Below are positions 39,698 through 49,761 of a DNA stretch of 64,000 bases, piece by piece (the stretch's first letter is position 1; every line of letters starts with the position of its first letter). Source of the stretch: Symsagittifera roscoffensis. Its lineage: Eukaryota; Xenacoelomorpha; Acoela; Convolutidae. The notes below the pieces were generated by a model, which was not told the DNA's origin, ran no database searches, and was given only the letters and a program-made list of their open reading frames with translations. The stretch is taken from positions 21,547,996 to 21,611,995 of the forward strand of contig NC_087066.1 of the NCBI RefSeq assembly GCF_963678635.1, given 5' to 3'. A program made the position numbers and the translations under genes.

Positions 39698-40373
39698 CCA
39701 TGAGGATTTCATGAGAGGAGTAATTGCAAAATTCGGCCCGAGGTGTTTCTTTTGCAACTTGGAAGGTCATTCTAAATCAGAATTTCCGCAATTCTGAGAT
39801 GCAGTGTCAGACATCAAGCATCCAAGGTATGAGGAAGCTTTATCAGGAGTGAAAGCCAGCAAGGCTCGCCTGTTGAGTGAAGCGGAGGCGCGCAGAAAAG
39901 ACAAACCGCAAGAGCTGGCGACGAAGAAAATGCAAGCGGTAACTGAAGAGACATGTGAACCGGAACCAATGACTGCGGCCGATGACTTCAAGATTGATTA
40001 TAGGGCAGCCGCGAGGGATGGTCTAAATAGAGTGCAACAGGAACTGGTGACGAAAGAGATAGAACAAAAAGTGAAACTCGAACTGGAAAATGAGAAACTA
40101 CAGGAGCAACTGAATACCTTCGAAGCAACGGAGGTCGAAGAGACTAAAGCACCAAGCAGTTTGAGCATGAAACTTAATGTGATCTCCGGTCAGAGGTTCG
40201 GCATGGTGCCGCAACGAAGCAAGATACAGTCGATAATCTCGGTGGCTGGACACCAGGTAATCAGAAATCTGAGTGAACCATCCGAGTTAACTTTGATGCA
40301 TTTGGACACATATGCAGATTATCTAAGGCAGGTGGAGCCACGACTGAGTCGAGAGCTGTGCGAGCACTACTAA
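39590..40373 (+). pseudogene. gag: element A nucleocapsid and gag-pol linker (broken)
   Basis: Two zinc knuckles are present but damaged. The first reads FANCSSTDHHVSAN, having lost its outer cysteines, and spans a frameshift. The second reads CFFCNLEGHSKSEF with the last Cys replaced by Phe. A TGA at 39795-39797 follows, in place of a Trp codon in element B. The open block 39804-40373 encodes a charged, probably helical linker (KASKARLLSEAEARRK) and a conserved segment containing KLNVISG and HLDTYADYLR of unknown function. A frameshift near 40350 then joins it to pol. Confidence 0.7.
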
Positions 40374-41971
40374 CAACGGGTGGCCCTCGCATAAAGAAAC
40401 TTCATGGACATTATGTGGAAGTCTATGGGCCGTATCAAGTGATGCTGAACGTAGATGGAATCAGTATCTACATTAGGACTTATGTGACAACAGATCGTGA
40501 TCAAATAGGACAGATCTATTTGGGGGAGGAGGAACTCAAAGTCCGCAGGATAGGCCATGACGCTATGATGGAACAAGACGCGGTACACATTGGAAACGAA
40601 GCTGATGTGACATCACATCTGCTCGACACCAATGGCAAGAAAATCGGAGTCACAGGGCTTCTGGACACAGGAGCGGTAGTGAGTGTGATGCCGACAAAAA
40701 CTTGGGAAAGAATGGGCTTCACGAGGAGGGATCTAATTCCGACGCATCTCCGACTGGCCGCGGCCAATCGAGGAGCAATTTACGTAGCCGGAAGAACGCC
40801 GATAACAGTTCTCCACATGGGAGGACGAGATCTATGGATGAGCTTCCTGGTAGTAGAGAATTTAGACGACGCCGACCAATTCATCTTAGGCAGAGATTTT
40901 GTCAGGAACTTTGACGTGATGACTGACATGAACAACGGTCTGATACGGATTAGAAACCCGGACCGGATGTATGTTAAGAAACTAATTAATTGGATAATAA
41001 CAGACGAAAACAAGGTGCCAATTTTTTTAGATAGAAAAGTAAAACTACAGCCAGGACAGGCTGTGGTGGCCATTTTTAGAATGAGGAATTTGAATCCGTT
41101 AAGCGATAGTAAACAGGTTTGTTTAGTACCGAATCCAAATAGTCAGAGTTCGGTGATTTTAGGCCGGAGCTTCTCGGTAACGCGAAACGGACTGTGTGTC
41201 AGTGTGTTAACGAACACACTGGACACCACGGTTTCAATCCAGAGTGGAAAGAAGCTTGGTTACGCTTTGCCGATGAGTACCGACTATGAGCAGACACAAA
41301 ATTTGAAGAAACATAGTGTGAAAGACTGTCCTTATCATGCCAATAAAGATAAAATTTTAGAGAGGATTAATGAATTAAAATCTATTCATAAATTGTTTTC
41401 AATGAAATCCGAAACGGACGACGGCTTATCGAGCTGCTCGAATTTTCCGGAACGCCCCTCGTCATATGAACTAGAATCTGACAAACCGGTTTTGCCAGAG
41501 ATAGAACATTTAAAAGGGAAAATAGGTGAGGGAGATTTCGAAAAATTGCGGGACATCTTAAATTGGAACGCAGATGTATTTTCAAAACATAAGGCGGATA
41601 TCGGTTGCTGTAACTTCGTCAAACACGAAATTGAACTGGAAGAAGGCGCCGTTCCGCACAGAGAAGGCGCGAGACGAATGACGCCACACAAGTCGGAAGC
41701 GTGCCGAACGGATATCGAAATGCTGCTCGAATACGACATGATAGAACCCTCAAAATTGCCGTGGGCTTGCGGGGTGGTAATGGCGAAAAGTAAAGGGGGG
41801 CAGCTAAGGTTTTGTTGCGACTTTCGCTATTTGAACGCGGTGACGATAAAAGATGCGTACCCGATACCGAGAATAGACGAGAGCCTCTCCAAACTTGGCG
41901 ATGCCAAGTTCTTCACAACATTGGACTTGGGTTCGGCCTTCTGGCAGGTCCCTCTGCGGAAGAAGGATTGA
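40358..41971 (+). pseudogene. pol: element A pol, first part: aspartic protease and RT fingers/palm
   Basis: An open block of about 537 codons. The protease active site is intact (GLLDTGAVVSVMP), followed by a flap region and FILGRDF, the ILG motif of retropepsins. The RT begins with PHREGARRMTPHK, EPSKLPWACGVVMAKSKGG, LRFCCDFRYLNAVT and LDLGSAFWQVPL. It ends at TGA 41969-41971 where element B has a sense codon, so this is a nonsense mutation and not a gene end. The protease would mature Gag-Pol and the RT would copy the element RNA. Confidence 0.88.
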
Positions 41972-42985
41972 GAGAAAACCGGATTCGCGTGCGAATTAGG
42001 GTTGTACCAGTGGAAGAGGATGCCCTTTGGCTTGTGCAATTCAACGGCCCCTTTTCAAAGACTGATGGCTCAGGCTTTGACCAGAGTGACCAAGAAGTAC
42101 GGGAATCTCGTGATGTGTTACGTGGACGACATGGTCATAGCGACACCAACCCTGGAAGACCACATTGATGGGCTCGATGAGGTCTTTGGATGCATGAAAA
42201 GAGCAGGCTTGAAGTGCAAACCATCGAAATGTGAAATCCTTAGGGATTCAATCAAGTACCTGGGAAGAATGGTGGACAGGCATGGTGTGAGGCCGGACCC
42301 GGAAGCAGTAGAAGCAGTGTTGACATGGAAGGCTCCCAGGACGGACACACAGCTCCTGAGCTTCCTAGGGTTTGCCAACTACTACCGGGAGTTCATAAAA
42401 GGATATGCGGACAACGTGTATTGGATGCAGAAGCTGATGCGCAACAAAGGGAAAAAGTTCGAATGGAACGATGAAGCACAAGTTGCCTTCGAGAACATAA
42501 AGCGGGAACTGTGCGAAGCGCCAGTGCTAGGCATGCCTACAGAAAAGGGCATGTATGTTCTTGACACAGACGCATCGGTAGTAGCCATCTCAGGAATTTT
42601 GCATCAGGAGCAAGAATGGAATGGATGAACGGTTCTCCGTCCCATTGCATACGGCAGCAAGGTCTTGATTGACACTGAGATGAAATATGGTGCACCAAAA
42701 GCAGAAATGTTTGCAGTAGTCACATTTGTGGAAAAATAACGCGCATACTTGGGGAGCGCTCCCTTTAAGTTACGCGTAGACAACAGAGCGTTATCCTGGT
42801 TGAAGACCTACTCGATGGATCAGAGTTATATTGGTAGATGGATAGTAAGATTGGATGGCTACCACATGATAATCGAGCACAGGATGCGTGATAAATACCA
42901 GAATGCTGACAGCCTCAGTAAGAAAACTGAGTTCTATGAAAGATTGGAACAGAAGCAAGCCAATCAAGAAGAAATAAAGGAGTGA
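41972..42985 (+). pseudogene. pol: element A pol, second part: RT palm/thumb and RNase H
   Basis: Continues the same frame after the TGA. It has QWKRMPFGLCN, the catalytic MCYVDDMVIAT, KCEILRDSIKYLG and the Gypsy thumb motif FANYYREFIKGY. RNase H follows with LDTDASVVAISGIL, KAEMFAV, LRVDNRALSWL and QNADSLSKK. TGA at 42626-42628 and TAA at 42736-42738 interrupt RNase H, and TGA at 42983-42985 ends the frame where element B continues. RNase H would remove RNA from the RNA-DNA hybrid; here it cannot be made. Confidence 0.87.
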
Positions 42986-43669
42986 TTCTCGTTTCTGGAC
43001 AAAGAAACTTATGAAACGCTTCCCTTAACGAGATGGTTGGATAAGTCTGGACGTCCAATTCTAGGGCATCCTGAGTTACCTGTCGAGAAAGCAGCCGAGA
43101 TAAAAATCCTATCCAAAAGGGACCCTTGGATCTGTTGCTGCGCTCAAACCTGGTTTAGCTGGAACTCTCCCGCATGAACATAATAATCCTCTCATTACTG
43201 GACAAAACGGTGCAGGTAACACCACAAGTGATGCGGATGCTGGGTGGATTGTTAGAAGGAGAAGTGACCAGAGACGACCCCGAGTGGGCAGCAGCCATGC
43301 ATCACTGACTGTCAGGGAGAAAGTGAAGATCATGCCGTCAATACGACAACACAAAGACAACGAGAGGGATTGTAGGTCAATAGTTCAGCAACTAGTATCC
43401 TCAATACCCCAAGAAATCTTAATAAGTACTTCATACGGTCGGAACGAACAGGGTAACGATACGCGAAAGAAAACCGTTACCTTTGAGGACCAAGATGGAG
43501 AAAGTGAGAAGGTTGAACGAAAACTGGAGCAAGATTGTTTGTCCGGGGAGACAAATGGTGAGAAAAGCCGGCGAGTTCGAGATCAACACCCGGGACAAGG
43601 AAGTTTGTCCGGGGAGTCTCAGATAGATGAAATAATTCCTGACAAGAGACAGGACCTGGGGACAAAATT
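42986..43669 (+). pseudogene. pol: element A RNase H-integrase spacer, decayed
   Basis: Homologous to the spacer in element B (FLDKETY...RWLDKSG and SIV.QLV.S.P), but the frame changes more than once. The open block 43284-43691 carries the start of the LSGES repeat (next entry). No known domain is recognised in this 300-residue spacer. The two related elements conserve it, which suggests it was a genuine protein segment. Confidence 0.6.
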
Positions 43670-43747
43670 TTGTCCGGGGAGTCTGAGATAGATGAAAAAG
43701 TTCCTGACAAAAGACAGGACCTGGGGAACAGATTTTTGTCCGGGGAG
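43604..43747 (+). repeat. 65/66-bp tandem repeat with TTTGTCCGGGGAGT, encoding LSGES...DKRQDLG
   Basis: Units start at about 43604 and 43669, with a partial third at 43735. Each begins ttgtccggggagtct(c/g)agatagatga and ends gacaggacctgggga. The first unit is 65 bp and the second 66, so the missing base itself causes the frameshift before integrase. The 14-bp head also occurs alone at 43538 and 46201, and in element B at about 62834, 62871 (variant) and 62918. Confidence 0.75.
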
Positions 43748-46441
43748 TTCAGATGGATGCGAAGAAGGAACGGACCTGATATGGAGGAGGGTACAGACTC
43801 CATCACAGACTCTTCAATAGATGACAATTCCAGGAACTCAGGAATTGACACATACTCAGACAGGAACTCGAGCTCGGGATCAGAACTGTCAGAACTAGCG
43901 ATCCACACACTGCTAGTGGAAACTCGTGCAATGGATCTGGATAGAGAAGTGTACCAGGACCCTGACAGTGATGGCTACCTCATACCGAGCGAGAGAGTCT
44001 TTGACAACGCAGCGGATGATTTGGAAACAATAGCGTTATCGAAGCGGTCGATAAGTCTGTTGCCGCAAAAAGAGGTAGTCAGGACTGATCTTCAGCCGTT
44101 CAAACAAGAAACACAGCCGTTGGCGAAGATTTGGTGCGTTAAGATGGAAGAAGACACACACCAGCTCAATGAGATGAAAAGTCACATGAGGGTCATGAAG
44201 ACATACTTGAAGGCGAGATACAGACTCTCGGACCTACTAAGGGCGCAGAGAAATGACCGCATGACAAGCAACCTGAAAAGGTGGATAGAAATTGCTGCAC
44301 CAGACAAAGGTGACCTGGAAGAAGACAGTTACCGTATCCTGAGACAGTACTTCATGCAGAAGGAGGGGAGGTTATATTTGAACAAGGACGGGGTTGTGGC
44401 TTGCAAGAGAAGAGAAGAAGACAAAGTCCTATACAAGTATAACGCGATAGTGTTGCCGCAACTCTATCAGACAGAACTATCAGTTCAGATGGGCCATCAG
44501 GGGATAAACAAAGTGTATCATAGGATCCTGAAGCGCTTTGAGTGGCCTGGAATGAGAAAGGCATGTGAGAAATGGGTAACAGCGTGCCTGTCATGCCAAC
44601 AGGTCAAGGATCCAAGGAAATTGCGATTTCCTTTACAATCGATCGAGTCGTCTGAATTCAACGAGGTGGTGCAGATAGATCACCAAAAGATATGCATGAC
44701 AGACAGCGGTTATAACCAAGTCCTGGTCATGATAGATCACTTCACGAAGTATGCAGAGGCTGTGCCCTGCATAACTGCCTCGGCGGAAGAGACATGCGAC
44801 CACCTGATCAATACGTGGATAGCGAGACATGGTTGTCCGATGACGTTTCAATCGGATAATGGAACAGCTTTCGTAGGAGAGCTTACGAAAGAGCTTATGA
44901 GACACTCACAGGTTGCTCAAGCTCACTCCACGACATACCACCCCCAGACGAATGGCTTAGTGGAAAGACAGAATAGAACGTTAGTGTCGATATATTGTTC
45001 CAGGTACATGACCGATTGGGACAGATACCTTCCACATGTGATGGGAGCCTATAATAGCACGCAACACTCCACCACTGGAGTTAGTCCACACATGATGCTA
45101 ACTGGGCACGAGAAGTTTTTACCCTTAACCGTTTTCTACCCAGAGTATGAGGGAAAGAAAACGTCTCCACAGGTCTACGTGAGGGATGTGATCAGACGTC
45201 AGCAGGAGTTGAACGATTTGTGTAGACAAAATACTCAGCAAGCACAAGCAAGGCAGATGAAAAAATTCGACAAGAAAGCAGCTGGTGCAAAAGCTTACTC
45301 GGTGGGAGACTACGTATGGGTATTTCAGAACGTTATACCACCGAAAGGAACGAAAAAGCTCCTAAAAAAGTGGAGGGGACCCTTCATGATTACGGAAGTG
45401 CACCAGGAGGGACGCTTTTATAGACTGAATACTGGCCGAGCCGCCCACTACGAGAACATTAAGCCACACAATCCATCGACAGAAGACTGGTGTATACCCG
45501 CAGACATGGAAGAAGGGGATTATCTAATGATGGATCCTGCTTGTGAAGTCAACGAGAAGGGCACGAGCGAGAAGAACGATGGAAACGAAGTCGTAGAGGA
45601 AGGAACAAATACACCGCTGGACCTGGAACCAAACGAGGTGATCGAAGCGGACGATGAAACCTTATCCTACGCAGAGGAAGATTGGCAGGATCCCGAACAG
45701 ATGGAGGTTCCCAAGAATTTGGAGCCAGATCTTCCGTTTACGATACAGACTCGACAGAACGCCGGGACAAGACCCAGAAAGAAATATAACCCTTACTGCG
45801 ACGACTTTATAGTAGACAGGATAGATCTGAAAAAGATAGTGGAAGAAGTAGTGGGTCTAGAAGGCATAACAGTGTCACAAGACATTGACATAGTAGATGA
45901 TCACGACCAGGAATGGATCGAGGACCGGTCGAAACCCGAAGTAGAATTCGATGACGAGCAACTGGAGTCCTACGAAAAAGATCTCACAAATCTGCGAGTC
46001 TTGGAGTGGCTGAACGAAATGACATCAGACCCTAAAGAGACCAGTGTCAAGATTCAAGACGTAGATCGTGAAAGCATGAAATACATCAAAACCGAACGAG
46101 ATGATCCTTCCAATGCTGCCCAGGAAGGGCAACTACTCATTCCGGCCTCTAACCTCGACTTGATATCCGGTATGCGATCGACGGGGACGTCGATGGATAT
46201 TTTTGTCCGGGGAGTGGGAGTAGGACTTACCCACAACGAAAACTTGATAATAAAAAAATTAAGAATAGCAAGAGAGACAGGAGACTTAGAAGCAGAAACA
46301 GGCCAGGAACCTATGAAACCTAACCTAGGGAGGGTAGTTGAGTCATATTTTAACTTACCAAATGTGTATTCAAGTAACATAATATTAACTGACAGTGATT
46401 TCATACTCACAAACAGAACAAACCAGGAGTATGGGGCGTAG
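43670..46441 (+). CDS. pol: element A integrase with long C-terminal extension
   Basis: An open frame of about 923 codons, continuous with upstream pol in the ancestor, so no dedicated start is proposed. Counting from its first codon, it carries an HHCC zinc domain (H276, H284, C306, C309) and an intact DDE core with D337, D396 (SDNG) and E432 (VERQN), spaced D-58-D-35-E. A C-terminal DNA-binding region with WRGPFMITEV (GPY/F module) follows. About 300 residues follow: a very acidic stretch around 45540-45720, then charged linkers, then the first half of a macrodomain-like fold from about 46320. The TAG at 46439-46441 comes just after a run of four Gs and is probably produced by a one-base loss. 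The integrase would insert the cDNA into the host genome. Confidence 0.88.
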   Translation: MSGESEIDEKVPDKRQDLGNRFLSGEFRWMRRRNGPDMEEGTDSITDSSIDDNSRNSGIDTYSDRNSSSGSELSELAIHTLLVETRAMDLDREVYQDPDSDGYLIPSERVFDNAADDLETIALSKRSISLLPQKEVVRTDLQPFKQETQPLAKIWCVKMEEDTHQLNEMKSHMRVMKTYLKARYRLSDLLRAQRNDRMTSNLKRWIEIAAPDKGDLEEDSYRILRQYFMQKEGRLYLNKDGVVACKRREEDKVLYKYNAIVLPQLYQTELSVQMGHQGINKVYHRILKRFEWPGMRKACEKWVTACLSCQQVKDPRKLRFPLQSIESSEFNEVVQIDHQKICMTDSGYNQVLVMIDHFTKYAEAVPCITASAEETCDHLINTWIARHGCPMTFQSDNGTAFVGELTKELMRHSQVAQAHSTTYHPQTNGLVERQNRTLVSIYCSRYMTDWDRYLPHVMGAYNSTQHSTTGVSPHMMLTGHEKFLPLTVFYPEYEGKKTSPQVYVRDVIRRQQELNDLCRQNTQQAQARQMKKFDKKAAGAKAYSVGDYVWVFQNVIPPKGTKKLLKKWRGPFMITEVHQEGRFYRLNTGRAAHYENIKPHNPSTEDWCIPADMEEGDYLMMDPACEVNEKGTSEKNDGNEVVEEGTNTPLDLEPNEVIEADDETLSYAEEDWQDPEQMEVPKNLEPDLPFTIQTRQNAGTRPRKKYNPYCDDFIVDRIDLKKIVEEVVGLEGITVSQDIDIVDDHDQEWIEDRSKPEVEFDDEQLESYEKDLTNLRVLEWLNEMTSDPKETSVKIQDVDRESMKYIKTERDDPSNAAQEGQLLIPASNLDLISGMRSTGTSMDIFVRGVGVGLTHNENLIIKKLRIARETGDLEAETGQEPMKPNLGRVVESYFNLPNVYSSNIILTDSDFILTNRTNQEYGA

Positions 46442-46700
46442 CAGCCTTACTTCCGGCGGCGTCACAGATACCGGGAAAATACCTATGCTTCTTGGTGACG
46501 AGGGCGACGGAGAAGCAGCACGTGGACCCAGAGAACCTAGTCTTGTCCTTGACGAGGTTGAGAAACTTCCTCGTGGAAATGGACGTGAAGGAGCTCTCGC
46601 TTCCAGTCTACGATCCGAACAGAGGACGACTGCATCCTCGGGAATTTTACGCGCTTGTAAGCGTGATATTATCTGATACTAATATACAAGTATATTTACT
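46320..46700 (+). pseudogene. macrodomain-like module (OARD1/TARG1-like), split by a frameshift at 46436
   Basis: The last residues of the pol frame (YFNLPNVYSSN...SDFIL...QEYG) and the overlapping frame from about 46438 match the order of motifs in the TARG1/OARD1 type of macrodomain. These are a GDLF-like opening, a serine-aspartate-phenylalanine motif, the FGG/YGG turn, the core strand GKYLCFLVTR, a helix with LVLSLTRLRNFL, the VKELSLPVY strand and a final strand SDTNIQVYLLKY. The usual glycine-rich ADP-ribose loop is not conserved, so binding is uncertain. Macrodomains bind or remove ADP-ribose. The assignment rests on motif reading by eye, not a profile search. Confidence 0.55.
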
Positions 46701-46966
46701 TAAGTATAGGCTGAGTGACGTGCGAGAGGGTGTTAGGCTAAAGACTAAGTTGTCTGAAATGTGTGATATGTGTGGTATGTTATGTTATGTGTTATGTTAC
46801 TAAGATCTTGGGTAAGAAGGGGTTAGTGACCATGAACAACTGAATGACGATCTTAGGAATAGATCCAAAGTTTGGACTGTCCAATCTTAGGTCGAATTCC
46901 AAAATTTTAGAGATCGATTGATTCTAATAAATTTTAGGATAAAAAGTTAAGGTGAGACTAACGAGA

Positions 46967-47998
46967 ATGTCCGAAAAATCTTACGAGTTGCTATGTAAGA
47001 TGTTCTCAGCAGTTCCAGAGAGAACAAAGGAGGAGTTGGAATCGATACTGGGAAGGAAGTTCTTGGGATACCTGAGTGGGAACTTCAGTGACTTTGAGAG
47101 ACAGAAACAGAGAGGATCAACCGTTACAGATTACAATACAGTAGACGGGAATGATGAAGTCCACCGAGTGATGATGGAAGTGGAACCATTACTGGAAGCT
47201 TCGGGAAAACGTAATTGGAGGAGCATCATGTTGACACATGACGAGTTTCCCTGCCACTGCTTGCTGCAGACCTGGTAGTATCCCGAGCGTAGAAATCTGG
47301 TGTTGATCTGGGACTCTGGTGAGCTGCTCTCCATGGGTTTACCAGACTCATCACGGCCCATAAAAATAGTGATAGTGGGAGTTATGATGGCGATACGATG
47401 GTTGGAAGCTCATGTGAGAGAGAACAATAGACGGGAAGCGCCAACGAGAGAACAGTTGCAGAAATTGGATTGTCTAAAAGATTTAGATCTTTTTGTGACA
47501 ATGTGCAAGACTCTAAACATTCCGATGGAAGTGAAAAATTTATGGGCAAGAAGACGACTGATGCCATGGTTCAGAGCTAACATGACTGCATGGTTGTACG
47601 AATATGCCAACAAGCATATGTCGAAGCACGGCAGAGTGTACAGTGGATATCAGCTGGACATTGGAGCAGGAGCTTTAAAGCGACCTTTCGTGACTCATCG
47701 GAATGCAGTGACCAGCGCTGTAAAAAGAATTTCCAGGACAAGTGAACGTAGTGGAAAGGAGAAGGAAGAGATGTTGAAGGTAGATTTGGGGAGAAACGTG
47801 ACGTTGTGTCTCCACAACAGCTTCTGCAGGAACAGAGAATTTAACGTGGATCCCCTACCTTGTTGCAAACAGAGGGTAGAAGAGCAGAAGTGTTGGAGGA
47901 CTGCTTCCAAGAGCGTCAGAATAGCTAACGATGTGTTGCAAGACACAGAAACTGAAAATGCAGAGTCAATGTCACAGGAGGAAGAGATGGAACATTGA
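46967..47998 (+). pseudogene. third ORF of element A, unknown function, one in-frame TAG
   Basis: A frame of 344 codons from the ATG at 46967 (MSEKSYELLCKMFS) to TGA at 47996-47998, interrupted only by TAG at 47276-47278. It lies in the env position but shows no signal peptide, no convincing transmembrane anchor and no fusion-protein features. The N-terminal third is charged and helical. The middle has a hydrophobic strand (KIVIVGVMMAIRWL) and basic segments (KNLWARRRLMPWFRANM). The C-terminal part is Cys-rich (CLHNSFC, PLPCCKQRV, CW) and then acidic. No family is recognised. The last 228 codons are repeated at 50401-51085 by the tandem duplication. Confidence 0.6.
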
Positions 47999-48336
47999 CA
48001 AATGGTCGAAAGAACAAGATGCAAAAAGAAAAAAAATTAGAAGAAGTTAGAAGTTTTAGAACTTCTAAACGACGAAAAGAAGAGAAACAAAGGAGTGACG
48101 AAAAAGAAGAAATTAAACCTCAGAATTGTTTTATGTGTGTGAAAAAACTCAAGTGAGAAACCAAGCAACCAAGTTGTAATTGAAAATTGAAAAATTTAGT
48201 TGAGTTTTGAACATGAAAGAATTTGTTGCATTTATAAATTTGCATTTTGATTTAAGTTAGTGGATTTAGAGACACTTACTATTTATTTAGAAAGGCTTGA
48301 GTAAAGTGTATATTTAAATATTCTAGCCTGCATGAC
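47999..48336 (+). other. 3' untranslated region of element A
   Basis: A-rich and purine-rich sequence directly after the third ORF (gcaaaaagaaaaaaaattagaagaagttagaag...). No ORF. A clear polypurine tract immediately before the 3' LTR is absent; the bases before TGT read gcctgcatgac. Confidence 0.5.
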
Positions 48337-49236
48337 TGTTTTTAATGAACTAGAATGGACGAAAATGCAGATTCGAAATTTTAGCAGCTATCCTTCCGAA
48401 TTAGCAGTTTTGAAGGATTAGCAGTGTTATTGGAACGATTAGCCAAACTGTGAAGGCTAGAATATTCTGGTTTTTCAATTTTTAATTTTTCGAACTATGA
48501 CGTCATATTTTTGAGAAACGTCAGAACGGCCATTTTGGCAGAAAAACCGAAAAAAAACACAACAACAACAGTTGCGGCGACGATAACAACGGAAAAACTT
48601 AGAATCGGAATTAGAGACGATCAGAAATAGCAGAGACCGTTTTGAGTTGCAACTATTGTGTCGCTACAATAGGTGCAAGGCCGTTGCGAACAATGGTAAA
48701 GGGTAGAAGACAGTCTTCCGGAAGGAAAATAGAGGTCTTATTTCCCCGGATTCAAGAATCCGTAGGGGTCTCGGGACTGAAACTCATAGCATTTTATATA
48801 AACTTTTAGCTTCCCTATTATGTTCTGAATTGAATTAGATTAACATCTGAATTCATTTTGCTAGGATGAGAAGCTAGGAGTTGGGGGAAGGGAAAGGGTT
48901 GATCCATCTTCGATGGAGATGATGATTTTTATCTACTGAACAAAAACAATAATAATTCAAGAAGTAGTAGTAGCCTTGATTTTAGGAGTGATCTCGTGGT
49001 CTGGAGACCCAGCCATGAGCTCACTGATTTTGCATGTAATTAAGTTAATTTGAGCGTTCTGGTCGAAGTCGGAGAACATTAACGTTTTTGTCGACCCGAT
49101 GTTAGAAAGACCACCAAAAGAACTGGCTTTGGTAGAGACGTTGAAAAACGAGTAAAGCTCTGTTTAGACGTTGGCCAGTCGTGTTAGGACCTAGCTTTAT
49201 TTTCCGTCGATATGTATCTTCCGGGCAAATGTTACA
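48337..49236 (+). repeat. 3' LTR of element A
   Basis: About 900 bp matching the 5' LTR, starting TGTTTTTAATGAAC and ending AAATGTTACA, where the match stops abruptly. It differs from the 5' copy by many substitutions and by an insertion (ttgatccatcttcga) after its purine tract at 48867-48898. A second copy lies at 51424-52323 in the duplication. Confidence 0.8.
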
Positions 49237-49761
49237 AAAATTGGTCTGACAGGGTAGTGTTTGAAACTCTTAAGATCATTGGGCAAAACAAAAATTTAGA
49301 GATAAAGGCATCAGAACCGAGAAATGATAAATGGTTGAAAGACTCACCCAAAACTTACAATGCAATATCGAGGCAATCCATCTCAACTGTTAACTGCAAA
49401 GGTTCGGCTAAAATCCGGGTCACAAATGATTTTTGCAACAAGAAAATTGAAAACATGCTTGCCATCCCTCAAAACTTCCTTTGCTCGTGAACTGAGATCC
49501 AAAGTGGTGTACAAGATTACATGTACTGGATGTAACTCCACCTTTGAGGGCCAGACAGTCCGACATTTAGCCACGAGGGTCGATGAACATCGCAAAGGGG
49601 ACTCCCCAGTAGGGCAACACTAGTTAAAATGTAATAAGGAGGTAGGCGCTACTGCTGAGCTGAAGTCAGAGATTACAGACCAAAAGCCAACTGTGCCATT
49701 CTGCCAGACTGGCACAGCGCAACCTTCCGACTCAACATGGAAATAGAATTAGAGGCCTTAA
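49237..49761 (+). pseudogene. Penelope-like element fragment with GIY-YIG endonuclease, copy 1
   Basis: Directly after the 3' LTR, two overlapping frames (to 49490, then about 49480-49623) encode the end of a Penelope-type reverse transcriptase region and its GIY-YIG nuclease. Recognisable parts are KIRVTNDFCNKKIENML, RSKVVYKITCTGCNSTFEGQ, TVRHLATRVDEH and SPVGQH. The order (VY...GQT.RHL..R..EH) is that of metazoan GIY-YIG domains fused to RT. A frameshift near 49480 and a stop at 49621 break it. Confidence 0.7.

Larger units (their letters stand above)
33259..49236 (+). mobile_element. element A: about 16-kb Ty3/Gypsy-type LTR retrotransposon (inactive)
   Basis: Two direct repeats of about 900 bp (33259-34157 and 48337-49236) bracket gag, protease, RT, RNase H and integrase in that order. 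This is the Gypsy order, with integrase last and downstream of RNase H. Both repeats begin TGT and end TTACA, and AAAA lies just outside each end, a possible 4-bp target duplication. The element is more than twice the size of typical Gypsy elements because of a 3-kb leader, a long spacer before integrase, a C-terminal extension and a third ORF. In-frame stops at 37421, 38579, 39795, 41969, 42626, 42736, 42983 and 47276 plus several frameshifts show that it is dead. Confidence 0.85.

Noticed and set aside
46430-46440. Programmed -1 frameshift between pol and the macrodomain-like frame
   Set aside because: The bases do not form a standard X-XXY-YYZ slippery heptamer in the pol frame; one-base loss in the G run is simpler given the other lesions.
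46967-47998. Third ORF as a retroviral envelope gene
   Set aside because: No signal peptide, furin-like site, fusion peptide or transmembrane anchor can be seen.
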